A stretch of DNA of 6,914 bases from Pseudomonadota bacterium (GTDB taxonomy: Bacteria > Pseudomonadota > Gammaproteobacteria > Steroidobacterales > Steroidobacteraceae), in assembly GCA_947454665.1 (NCBI GenBank), contig CANGMU010000124.1, forward strand, positions 1 through 6,914, read 5' to 3'. The notes below the pieces were generated by a model. It saw only the letters and a list, made by a program, of their open reading frames with translations. It made no database searches and was not told the origin of the DNA. Both the position numbers and the translations under genes were made by a program. This document shows positions 1 to 6,914 of the stretch, one piece after another. Within the stretch, counting starts at the first letter, position 1; every line of letters begins with the position of its first letter.

Positions 1-574
1 CCGCCGTTTCCTGACGGGCCTGGCGCTCACCCTGTTCACGTGGATCATCGCGATGAACACGATGGACCTCCTGCCGCTCGACCTGCCGTCGAACATCGCC
101 GGTGCCCTGGGTCATGAACACGCCTTCTGGCGCGTGCTGCCGTCCGCCGACCTCAACGGCACGATCGCCATGGCGATCGTCGTGCTGTTCCTCGTCGTTG
201 GCTACGCCATTCGCGCCAAGGGCATCGGCGGCTACCTGCACGAGTGGATCGCGGCGCCCTTCGGCGGCCATCCGCTGCTGTGGATCCCGAATATCGCCCT
301 GAACGCCGTCGAACTGCTCGCGAAGCCTGTTTCGCTCGGCATGCGACTCTTCGGCAACATGTTCGCCGGCGAACTGCTCTTCATGCTGATCGCGTTGCTG
401 GGCATGGCGGCCACCAATGCTGCTACCACCGCCGGCGCGATCCCGTTCTTTGTGGGCCAGGTCCTCATGGGGGCCATCTGGGCGATCTTCCACATCCTGA
501 TCGTCGTCCTTCAGGCTTACATCTTCATGGTCCTCCCCATCGTGTATATCTCGATGGCGGAAGAGCACCACTGA
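1..574 (+). CDS. atpB: F1Fo-ATP synthase subunit a, 5'-truncated
   Basis: Membrane subunit a of the Fo sector, which forms the two proton half-channels beside the rotating c ring. The gene is cut by the window start: the frame is open from base 2 (first full codon CGC) and ends at TGA 572-574, giving 190 visible residues of a protein that has about 270 in E. coli. The ATG at 53 is internal and not the start, because matching a-subunit sequence continues upstream of it. Visible signatures are PSADLN, the motif LGMRLFGNMFAGE with the essential arginine (CGA at 344-346, equivalent to E. coli aArg210) and the glutamate at 371-373 (aGlu219), then WAIFHILIVVLQA with His at 491-493 (aHis245) and Gln at 512-514 (aGln252). 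About four or more hydrophobic segments are visible. It is followed after 55 bases by atpE. Identification is secure; the N-terminus and promoter are outside the window. Confidence 0.98.
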   Translation, partial: RRFLTGLALTLFTWIIAMNTMDLLPLDLPSNIAGALGHEHAFWRVLPSADLNGTIAMAIVVLFLVVGYAIRAKGIGGYLHEWIAAPFGGHPLLWIPNIALNAVELLAKPVSLGMRLFGNMFAGELLFMLIALLGMAATNAATTAGAIPFFVGQVLMGAIWAIFHILIVVLQAYIFMVLPIVYISMAEEHH

Positions 575-586
575 CGTCCGGGTTCA

Positions 587-623
587 TTTTTTCCGATCTT
601 TTTGACCTTTTTCGACCAGGAGA
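587..623 (+). promoter_or_regulatory. U-rich leader and strong Shine-Dalgarno of atpE
   Basis: The atpB-atpE gap contains three T tracts, at 587-592 (six T), 599-603 (five T) and 608-612 (five T), each followed by a short C/G/A segment. Directly after them comes AGGAGA at 618-623, six bases before the atpE ATG at 630. This is the strongest ribosome binding site in the window and the only T-rich patch in otherwise GC-rich DNA. In E. coli, a U-rich sequence ahead of the atpE Shine-Dalgarno is a known translational enhancer that helps supply the many c subunits per complex. The same role here is inferred from position and composition. I see no GC-rich stem before the T tracts, so a terminator is unlikely. 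Confidence 0.6.
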
Positions 624-629
624 CTTGAA

Positions 630-896
630 ATGGAAGCGATCGCACTCGTCCAGGGTTACACCGCGCTGGGTATCGGCATCATCATCGGCCTGGGCGCCAT
701 CGGCGCTTGCATCGGCATCGGCATCATGGGCTCGAAGTTCCTCGAGTCGGCTGCCCGTCAGCCGGAACTGACCCCGATGCTCCAGGGCCGCATGTTCCTG
801 CTGGCCGGCCTGATCGACGCGGCGTTCCTCATCGGCGTCGGCCTGGCGATGCTGTTCGCCTTCGCCAACCCGCTGCTCGCGAAGCTCTCGGGCTAA
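630..896 (+). CDS. atpE: F1Fo-ATP synthase subunit c
   Basis: Proteolipid subunit c, the ring-forming rotor of Fo that carries protons across the membrane. The 88-residue product is a helical hairpin: helix 1 (about residues 8-34) is glycine-rich (GIGIIIGLGAIGACIGIGIMG), the polar loop has the conserved Arg43-Gln44-Pro45 that contacts gamma/epsilon, and helix 2 (about 54-80) holds the proton-binding Asp63 in LAGLIDAAFLIG, equivalent to E. coli cAsp61. Helix 2 has Asp rather than Glu, and the residues after it are Ala-Ala, without the Ser/Thr ligands of Na+-binding rings, so proton coupling is expected. Length is slightly above E. coli (79 residues). The start ATG is fixed by AGGAGA six bases upstream and the typical opening MEAI. 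It lies between atpB and atpF, as in other proteobacterial operons, and is probably the most translated gene of the operon. Confidence 0.98.
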   Translation: MEAIALVQGYTALGIGIIIGLGAIGACIGIGIMGSKFLESAARQPELTPMLQGRMFLLAGLIDAAFLIGVGLAMLFAFANPLLAKLSG

Positions 897-924
897 GTGA
901 CGCATAGCAGTTAGGCAAGCTTCG
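880..924 (+). other. Bipartite inverted repeat across atpE end and atpF leader
   Basis: CGAAGCT at 880-886, inside the last codons of atpE, is perfectly complementary to AGCTTCG at 918-924 just before atpF. Nested inside, CTAA (893-896, covering the atpE stop) is complementary to TTAG (911-914). In RNA this could form a seven-pair outer stem and a four-pair inner stem separated by an asymmetric internal loop. The outer arm ends at the first G of the atpF Shine-Dalgarno-like GAGG (924-927). It could damp atpF translation relative to atpE or protect the atpE message end. The pairing is seen; the function is inference, and chance pairing in GC-rich coding DNA is possible. Confidence 0.3.
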
Positions 925-932
925 AGGCGGCA

Positions 933-1403
933 ATGGACATCAACGCGACCTTTATCGGGCAGATCGTCGTTTTTCTGATCCTGCTCTGGTTCTTCACGAA
1001 GTTCGTCGTGCCGCCTCTGGCTGACGCCAATGCTGCGCGCCAGAAGAAAATCGCCGAAGGGCTTGCTGCCGCGGACCGCGGACAGAAAGACCTCGACGAG
1101 GCGCAGGCCCGTGCGAACGACGTGATCCGCGAGGCGCGTGACCGCGCCAACCAGATCCTCGACCAGGCTTCGCGCCGCTCGAACGACATCGTCGAGCAGG
1201 CGAAGCAGGCTGCGCAGCAGGAGGGTGACCGACTGGTCACGGCCGCCAAGCAGCAGATCGAGCTCGAGGCCACGCGCGCACGCGAAGAGCTGCGCCGCGA
1301 GGTTGCGCGTCTGACCGTTGCGTCGGCTTCGAAGCTGCTGGGTCGCGAGATCGACGCAGCGAAGCACGCCGACATCCTGAACCAGCTCGCCACCGAAATC
1401 TGA
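933..1403 (+). CDS. atpF: F1Fo-ATP synthase subunit b
   Basis: Subunit b, the dimeric peripheral stalk that anchors F1 to subunit a and resists rotor torque. The product has 156 residues, the same as E. coli b. The N-terminus MDINATFIGQ is typical, followed by one membrane helix (about residues 7-26), the hinge VPPL (26-29) and Arg36, matching the conserved Arg of E. coli b. From about residue 33 to 140 it is a long, highly charged Ala/Arg/Glu/Gln-rich helix of the kind that forms the right-handed coiled coil (AREELRREVA near residue 120). The C-terminal LLGREIDAAKHADILNQL binds delta. The start is supported by GAGG at 924-927 and by the family N-terminus. It lies 36 bases after atpE and 10 bases before atpH. 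One b gene is seen, with no b' paralogue, as in other Gamma- and Betaproteobacteria. Confidence 0.97.
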   Translation: MDINATFIGQIVVFLILLWFFTKFVVPPLADANAARQKKIAEGLAAADRGQKDLDEAQARANDVIREARDRANQILDQASRRSNDIVEQAKQAAQQEGDRLVTAAKQQIELEATRAREELRREVARLTVASASKLLGREIDAAKHADILNQLATEI

Positions 1404-1413
1404 CCGGCACGCC

Positions 1414-1950
1414 ATGGCTGACAGACTCACCATCGCCCGTCCCTACGCCAAGGCTGCCTTTGCCACGGCGCAGGCGACATCGCGGCTCGGCCCCGCTTCG
1501 CTCGCGATCGCGCGTGGGGCGGCCGCGGTCTCGGACGAGCGGGTCAAGCACCTGCTCGGCAGCCCCAAGGTCACGGCCGCGCAGCTGGCCGATTTCATCT
1601 GCGACATCGCGGGCAGTGACCTCAGCGACAACGGTCGCCGGTTCTTCCGCCTGCTGGCCGACAACAAGCGCCTGGGCTTCCTGCCGGAAATCTCGCGCGT
1701 GTTCGATCAGCTGAAGGACGACGCCGAGGGCGTCATCGATGTCACCGTGACCTCCGCCGCGCCGATGGCCGCTGGCGAGCAGGGCGCGTTGGCCGCGTCG
1801 CTCGAAAAGCGCTTTGGCCGCAAGGTCCGCGTCCATGCCGAGGTTGATCCGGAACTGCTGGGCGGCGCCACCGTGCGCGCTGGCGACCTGGTCATCGACG
1901 GCTCCCTGAAATCGCGACTCGAACGCCTGGCGTACGAGCTGACCGCCTAA
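1414..1950 (+). CDS. atpH: F1Fo-ATP synthase subunit delta
   Basis: Delta (OSCP-type) subunit, which sits on top of the alpha3-beta3 head and links it to the b dimer. The 178-residue product matches the usual length (177 in E. coli). The N-terminal helical domain opens with the family hallmark ARPYAKAAF (residues 8-16). The C-terminal domain ends with DPELLGGATVRAGDLVIDGS followed by LKSRLERLAYEL, the delta/OSCP signature region. The central part diverges, as is normal for this fast-evolving subunit. The start ATG at 1414 fits the family N-terminus, but I see no convincing Shine-Dalgarno in the ten-base gap after the atpF TGA (1401-1403). Translation is therefore probably coupled to that of atpF. 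It is followed after 26 bases by atpA. Confidence 0.96.
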   Translation: MADRLTIARPYAKAAFATAQATSRLGPASLAIARGAAAVSDERVKHLLGSPKVTAAQLADFICDIAGSDLSDNGRRFFRLLADNKRLGFLPEISRVFDQLKDDAEGVIDVTVTSAAPMAAGEQGALAASLEKRFGRKVRVHAEVDPELLGGATVRAGDLVIDGSLKSRLERLAYELTA

Positions 1951-1976
1951 GAATTCCCAAGAGGACGAAAAGAATC

Positions 1977-3515
<1,539 letters not shown>

Positions 3516-3534
3516 GGAACCCGGGTAGCAACAC

Positions 3535-4395
3535 ATGGCCGGCACCAAGGAAATCCGCACCAAGATCGCGAGTGTCAAAAGCACTCAGAAGATCACCAAG
3601 GCCATGCAGATGGTCGCGACGTCCAAGATGCGTCGTGCCCAGGACCGCATGAAGCTGGCGCGGCCGTACGCGGACAAGATGCGCACGGTCATCGGCAACC
3701 TGTCGCAGGCGAACCCGGACTACCGCCATCCGTTCATGGCGACGCGCGACGTGAAGCACGTTGGCGTCATCATCATCTCGACGGATCGCGGCCTGGCCGG
3801 CGGCCTGAATGCCAACCTCTTCAAGCAGGCGATCAACCTGTTCAAGGAGTGGCAGGACAAGAACGTGCCGGTCAGCCTGTGCCTCATCGGCGCGAAGGGC
3901 GCCGCGTTCTTCCGTCGTCTCGGCATGCCGATCCTCGCGAACGTCTCGGGCTTGGGCGACAGGCCGCACGTGGCCGATCTCATCGGCACCGTGAAGGTCA
4001 TGCTCGACGCCTACCGCGAAGGCAAGATCGACAAGCTGTTCCTCGTTCACGCCGAGTTCGTGAACACGATGACCCAGAAGCCCCGGATCGACCAGCTGCT
4101 GCCGGTCGCGGTTGCCCCGTCGTCGGAGCTGCAGGAACACTGGGACTACATCTACGAGCCGTCTGCCGGGGAAATCCTCGACGGCCTGCTCATGCGCTAC
4201 GTCGAGTCGCAGGTCTATCGTGGCGCCGTCGAGAACGTCGCGTCCGAGATGGCCGCGCGCATGGTTGCGATGAAGGCTGCCACGGACAACGCCGGCAAGC
4301 TCATCGGCGACCTGCAGCTCGTCTACAACAAGGCCCGCCAGGCGGCGATCACCACCGAGCTCGCGGAAATCGTGGGCGGCGCGGCAGCGGTCTGA
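3535..4395 (+). CDS. atpG: F1Fo-ATP synthase subunit gamma
   Basis: Gamma subunit, the central shaft whose rotation inside alpha3-beta3 couples proton flow to ATP formation. The 286 residues match the family length (287 in E. coli). The N-terminal helix MAGTKEIRTKIASVKSTQ and KITKAMQMVATSKMR (from residue 19) form one half of the antiparallel coiled coil; Met24 corresponds to E. coli gammaMet23. The Rossmann-like middle domain shows STDRGLAGGLNANLF (82-96). The C-terminal helix ends with ITTELAEIVGGAAAV (272-286), the gamma signature. No chloroplast/cyanobacterial redox insertion is present. The start is set by the conserved N-terminus. The nearest good Shine-Dalgarno is TAAGGA (3513-3518), which overlaps the atpA stop and is rather far (16 bases) from the ATG, so coupling to atpA translation is likely. 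Confidence 0.98.
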   Translation: MAGTKEIRTKIASVKSTQKITKAMQMVATSKMRRAQDRMKLARPYADKMRTVIGNLSQANPDYRHPFMATRDVKHVGVIIISTDRGLAGGLNANLFKQAINLFKEWQDKNVPVSLCLIGAKGAAFFRRLGMPILANVSGLGDRPHVADLIGTVKVMLDAYREGKIDKLFLVHAEFVNTMTQKPRIDQLLPVAVAPSSELQEHWDYIYEPSAGEILDGLLMRYVESQVYRGAVENVASEMAARMVAMKAATDNAGKLIGDLQLVYNKARQAAITTELAEIVGGAAAV

Positions 4396-4425
4396 CGACC
4401 ACAGAATTCTGAAGGAAGCACCATC

Positions 4426-5844
4426 ATGGCAACTGGCAAGATCACGCAGATCATCGGACCCGTCATCGACGTCGAGTTCCCGCGCGAGTCGATTCCCGCG
4501 GTCTACGAGGCGCTGAAGCTCGACGGCGTGGACCTCACGCTCGAAGTGCAGCAGCAGCTCGGCGACGGCGTCGTCCGCACGATCGCGATGGGCGCCTCGG
4601 AAGGCCTCAAGCGCGGCATCACCGTGCAGGCCACGGGCAAGCCGATCAACGTGCCGGTGGGCAAGGCCACGCTGGGCCGCATCATGGACGTGCTCGGCAC
4701 CCCGCAGGACAACCGCGGTCCGGTTGCCTCGGAAGGCACGCTGCCGATCCACCGTCCGGCCCCGAACTTCGACGAGCAGGCGGGCGGCCAGGACCTGCTG
4801 GTCACGGGCATCAAGGTCATCGATCTCCTCGTCCCCTTCGCGAAGGGCGGCAAGGTCGGCCTGTTCGGCGGTGCCGGCGTCGGCAAGACCGTCAACATGC
4901 TCGAGCTGATCAACAACATCGCCAAGCAGTACTCGGGCCTGTCGGTGTTCGCCGGCGTCGGTGAGCGCACCCGCGAAGGCAACGACTTCTACCACGAGAT
5001 GATCGAGTCGGGCGTCATCGATGCCGAGAACCTCGAGAACTCGAAGGTCGCCATGGTGTACGGCCAGATGAACGAGCCGCCGGGCAACCGCCTGCGCGTC
5101 GCGCTCACGGGCCTGACGATGGCCGAATACTTCCGCGACGAGAAGCAGGCGAATGGCCGTGGCCGTGACGTGCTGTTCTTCGTCGACAACATCTACCGCT
5201 ACACCCTGGCCGGCACGGAAGTGTCCGCGCTGCTGGGCCGCATGCCGTCCGCGGTGGGTTACCAGCCGACGCTGGCCGAGGAAATGGGCGTCCTGCAGGA
5301 GCGCATTACCTCGACGAAGACCGGTTCCATCACGTCGATCCAGGCCGTCTACGTCCCGGCCGACGACCTCACCGACCCGTCGCCCGCCACGACCTTCGCC
5401 CACCTCGATGCGACCGTCGTGCTCTCGCGCCAGATCGCCAGCTTGGGTATCTACCCGGCCGTGGATCCGCTCGATTCCACCAGCCGTCAGCTCGATCCGC
5501 TGGTCATCGGCGAGGAGCACTACAACACGGCACGCGGCGTGCAGGCGGTCCTCCAGCGCTACAAGGAGCTGCAGGACATCATCGCGATCCTGGGCATGGA
5601 CGAGCTGTCGCAGGAAGACAAGCAGACCGTCTTCCGCGCCCGCAAGATCCAGCGTTTCCTGTCGCAGCCGTTCAACGTCGCCAAGGTCTTCACGGGCCAG
5701 GACGGCAAGATCGTTTCGCTGGCCGAGACGATCCGCGGCTTCAAGGGCATCCTGAACGGTGACTACGACCACCTTCCGGAGCAGGCCTTCTACATGGTTG
5801 GCGGCATCGACGAGGCCGTGGAAAAGGCCAAGACGCTGAACTAA
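4426..5844 (+). CDS. atpD: F1Fo-ATP synthase subunit beta
   Basis: Beta subunit, which carries the three catalytic sites for ATP synthesis and hydrolysis. It has 472 residues against 460 in E. coli. In order: N-terminal barrel (about 1-80), Walker A GGAGVGKT (148-155, Lys154 and Thr155), catalytic glutamate Glu180 in VGERTREG, Walker B VLFFVDN (249-255, Asp254), NIYRYTLAGTEVSALLGRMPSA (255-276), signature PAVDPLDSTS (344-353) and the torque-transmitting DELSQED loop (392-398; DELSEED in E. coli). The extra length comes mainly from two short insertions relative to E. coli, about residues 200-206 (AENLENS) and 240-245 (KQANGR); similar ones are remembered from Xanthomonas-like beta subunits. 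AAGGA at 4412-4416, nine bases upstream, supports the start. It follows atpG by 30 bases and precedes atpC by ten. Confidence 0.99.
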   Translation: MATGKITQIIGPVIDVEFPRESIPAVYEALKLDGVDLTLEVQQQLGDGVVRTIAMGASEGLKRGITVQATGKPINVPVGKATLGRIMDVLGTPQDNRGPVASEGTLPIHRPAPNFDEQAGGQDLLVTGIKVIDLLVPFAKGGKVGLFGGAGVGKTVNMLELINNIAKQYSGLSVFAGVGERTREGNDFYHEMIESGVIDAENLENSKVAMVYGQMNEPPGNRLRVALTGLTMAEYFRDEKQANGRGRDVLFFVDNIYRYTLAGTEVSALLGRMPSAVGYQPTLAEEMGVLQERITSTKTGSITSIQAVYVPADDLTDPSPATTFAHLDATVVLSRQIASLGIYPAVDPLDSTSRQLDPLVIGEEHYNTARGVQAVLQRYKELQDIIAILGMDELSQEDKQTVFRARKIQRFLSQPFNVAKVFTGQDGKIVSLAETIRGFKGILNGDYDHLPEQAFYMVGGIDEAVEKAKTLN

Positions 5845-5854
5845 GGGCAGCACC

Positions 5855-6274
5855 ATGGCAAAGACCATCCACGTCGACATTGTGAGCGCCGAAGGCGAGG
5901 TCTACTCGGGTCCCGCCGAGATGGTCTTCGTCCCGGCACAGGAAGGTGAACTCGGCATCGCGCCGCGTCACGCTCCTCTCCTGACGCTCCTCAAAGCCGG
6001 TGAAGTGCGCGTGAAGGACGGCGAGACCGAACACTCGGTCTTCGTCGGCGGCGGTGCCCTCGAGGTGCAGCCGAACCACGTCATGATCCTGGCCGACACG
6101 GCGATCCGCGCGAAGGACCTCGACGAGGCCGCTGCGCTGGAAGCCAAGCGTCGCGCCGAAGAGCTGCTGGCCGGCAAGATCGACAAGATCGAGCAGGCCG
6201 AGGCACTCGCCGAACTGGTCCGTATCGCCGCGCAGCTCAAGATCCTCGAGAAGCTGCGCAAGATCCGCGCCTGA
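5855..6274 (+). CDS. atpC: F1Fo-ATP synthase subunit epsilon
   Basis: Epsilon subunit, which binds gamma and the c ring at the foot of the central stalk and, through its C-terminal helices, can inhibit ATP hydrolysis. The 139 residues match E. coli (139). The N-terminal beta-sandwich (about 1-86) has IVSAEGEVYSG, EGELGIAPRHAPLL (30-43) and GGALEVQPNHVMILADTAIR (66-85). The C-terminal two-helix domain (about 88-138) starts with KDLDEA and is rich in Arg, Lys and Glu, so the inhibitory arm appears complete. The start ATG is preceded by AAGGG (5843-5847) at seven bases; this ribosome binding site overlaps the atpD stop TAA (5842-5844), suggesting translational coupling. The TGA stop (6272-6274) is directly followed by, or overlaps, the next open frame without a gap. 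Confidence 0.98.
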   Translation: MAKTIHVDIVSAEGEVYSGPAEMVFVPAQEGELGIAPRHAPLLTLLKAGEVRVKDGETEHSVFVGGGALEVQPNHVMILADTAIRAKDLDEAAALEAKRRAEELLAGKIDKIEQAEALAELVRIAAQLKILEKLRKIRA

Positions 6275-6914
6275 TCGTCCGATCGGAAGCCGACCTCGCG
6301 GGTCTCCGCAAGGTCGGTCGCATCGTGGCCCGCGTGCTTGCACGCATGCTCGATGCTCTCGAGCCCGGCATGACCACCGCCGAACTCGATGACCTCGGCG
6401 CCCGCCTGCTCGACAAGGCCGGCGCCCGCTCCGCCCCCCGCCTCGCGTACCGCTTTCCCGGTGCGACCTGCATCAGCCTCAACGAAGAAGCCGCGCACGG
6501 CGTGCCGGGTCAACGCGTCATCCGTCGTGGCGATGTGGTGAATGTCGATGTGTCGGCGGAGCTCGATGGCTATTACGCGGACACCGGCGGCACGCGCGTC
6601 GTCCCGCCGTCGAACGCGCTGAAGAACCGGCTCTGCCAGGCCACCCGTGAGGCGCTGGCCGCTGCCATCGCCACCGTTCGTGCTGGTGAGCCGCTCCGTT
6701 CGCCTGGCGCTGCGATGGAAGCCGTCGCCAGGGCTCATGGCTTCCGCGTCATCGAGAACCTCGGCAGCCACGGCGTGGGCCGCAAGCTGCACGAGGCGCC
6801 CGGGTTCATTCCCGGTTACGACGACCCGCGGGAACGCCGTCGCCTGAAGGAAGGGCAGGTCATCACGCTGGAGCCCTTTCTCTCCACGCGCAGTCGGCGG
6901 CTGCGACTGGCCGC
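6271..6914 (+). CDS. map: Type I methionine aminopeptidase-like protein, 3'-truncated
   Basis: Metallo-aminopeptidase expected to remove initiator methionine from new proteins in the cytosol. The frame is open to the window end (about 214 of an expected 250-odd residues). Numbering from a CTG at 6271 gives conserved landmarks: FPGATCISLNEEAAHGVPG (62-80) with Cys67 and catalytic-type His76; metal ligands Asp93 (NVDVS), Asp104 (YADTG), His167 (GSHGVG) and Glu201 (TLEPF). The fifth ligand, a later Glu, should lie beyond 6914. SAP, FPG and YYADTG resemble the B. subtilis YflG/MapB branch more than E. coli Map. The start is uncertain: from 6004 to 6324 the frame has no ATG, GTG or TTG. Family homology begins at about 6271-6276, favouring CTG 6271 (overlapping the atpC TGA); GTG 6325 would remove about 18 conserved residues. 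The gene is co-directional with atp and probably on its transcript. Confidence 0.88.
   Translation, partial: MIVRSEADLAGLRKVGRIVARVLARMLDALEPGMTTAELDDLGARLLDKAGARSAPRLAYRFPGATCISLNEEAAHGVPGQRVIRRGDVVNVDVSAELDGYYADTGGTRVVPPSNALKNRLCQATREALAAAIATVRAGEPLRSPGAAMEAVARAHGFRVIENLGSHGVGRKLHEAPGFIPGYDDPRERRRLKEGQVITLEPFLSTRSRRLRLA
6289..6318 (+). other. Strong RNA hairpin just after atpC
   Basis: CCGACCT (6290-6296) pairs perfectly with AGGTCGG (6311-6317), and GCGG (6298-6301) pairs with CCGC (6306-6309). One C/A mismatch (6297/6310) separates the two helices, the apical loop is four bases (6302-6305), and a possible G-U pair (6289/6318) extends the base. It starts 15 bases after the atpC stop. No run of T follows, so it does not look like a standard intrinsic terminator. 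It lies within the first codons of the aminopeptidase frame if that starts at 6271. It would bury the AAGG (6310-6313) that could serve a start at GTG 6325. Possible roles are attenuation of downstream expression or protection of the atp mRNA 3' end; both are inferred. Confidence 0.4.

Noticed and set aside
587..612. T tracts after atpB as an intrinsic terminator
   Set aside because: No GC-rich stem-loop precedes the T runs, and ending transcription here would cut the operon after its first Fo gene. An atpE translation leader fits better.
244..771. A 175-codon plus-strand frame overlapping the end of atpB and the start of atpE
   Set aside because: It is out of frame with both real genes, lacks a ribosome binding site, and reads as arginine/histidine-rich noise typical of a shifted frame in GC-rich DNA.
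525..1433. A 302-codon minus-strand open frame opposite atpE and atpF
   Set aside because: It is an antisense shadow of two securely identified genes, and its protein shows no known fold signature.
4402..4411. Perfect 10-base palindrome CAGAATTCTG before atpD
   Set aside because: With no loop it cannot form a useful RNA hairpin. It is too short to claim as an operator, and palindromes containing GAATTC are expected by chance.
6273..6284. GATCG-TC-CGATC inverted repeat at the atpC stop
   Set aside because: The two-base loop makes it a poor hairpin. It could be a small part of local structure but is too short to call a separate signal.

Overview
The window is the greater part of a bacterial F1Fo-ATP synthase (atp) operon, read entirely on the + strand in the classic order atpB-atpE-atpF-atpH-atpA-atpG-atpD-atpC. 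It runs directly into a 3'-truncated gene for a type I methionine aminopeptidase-like protein. The DNA is GC-rich by eye with strong G/C preference at third codon positions, which explains the very long antisense shadow reading frames. The proteobacterial gene order, the proton-type c subunit, and the sequence character of the a, c, alpha and beta subunits suggest a gammaproteobacterium of the Lysobacterales (Xanthomonadales), possibly Rhodanobacteraceae. A betaproteobacterium is the main alternative. This placement rests on remembered family sequences, not on a search.

Layout: 1-574 is the 3' part of atpB (its N-terminus, any atpI and the operon promoter lie upstream). 575-629 is a U-rich leader with a strong Shine-Dalgarno, followed by atpE (630-896). 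atpF (933-1403) and atpH (1414-1950) encode the peripheral stalk. atpA (1977-3515), atpG (3535-4395), atpD (4426-5844) and atpC (5855-6274) encode the F1 head and central stalk. All intergenic gaps are 10-55 bases, so no stretch over 300 bases lacks a gene. At the end of atpC there is no gap and no terminator with a U tract. An open frame with clear aminopeptidase motifs starts at or next to the atpC stop codon and leaves the window at 6914.

Together the eight Atp proteins form one machine: a and the c ring conduct protons, gamma and epsilon rotate with the c ring inside alpha3-beta3, and b2 with delta hold the head still. The key residues I could check in a, c, b, alpha, beta and gamma are present, so the complex looks functional and H+-coupled. 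The aminopeptidase-like gene is functionally unrelated and appears to share the transcript.

I see no mobile element, tRNA, rRNA, CRISPR or new defence-like system. The points worth a second look are small: the U-rich leader before atpE, a bipartite inverted repeat across the atpE/atpF junction, a strong hairpin just after atpC, and the lack of any ATG/GTG/TTG start at the conserved N-terminus of the aminopeptidase frame, where a CTG overlaps the atpC stop.
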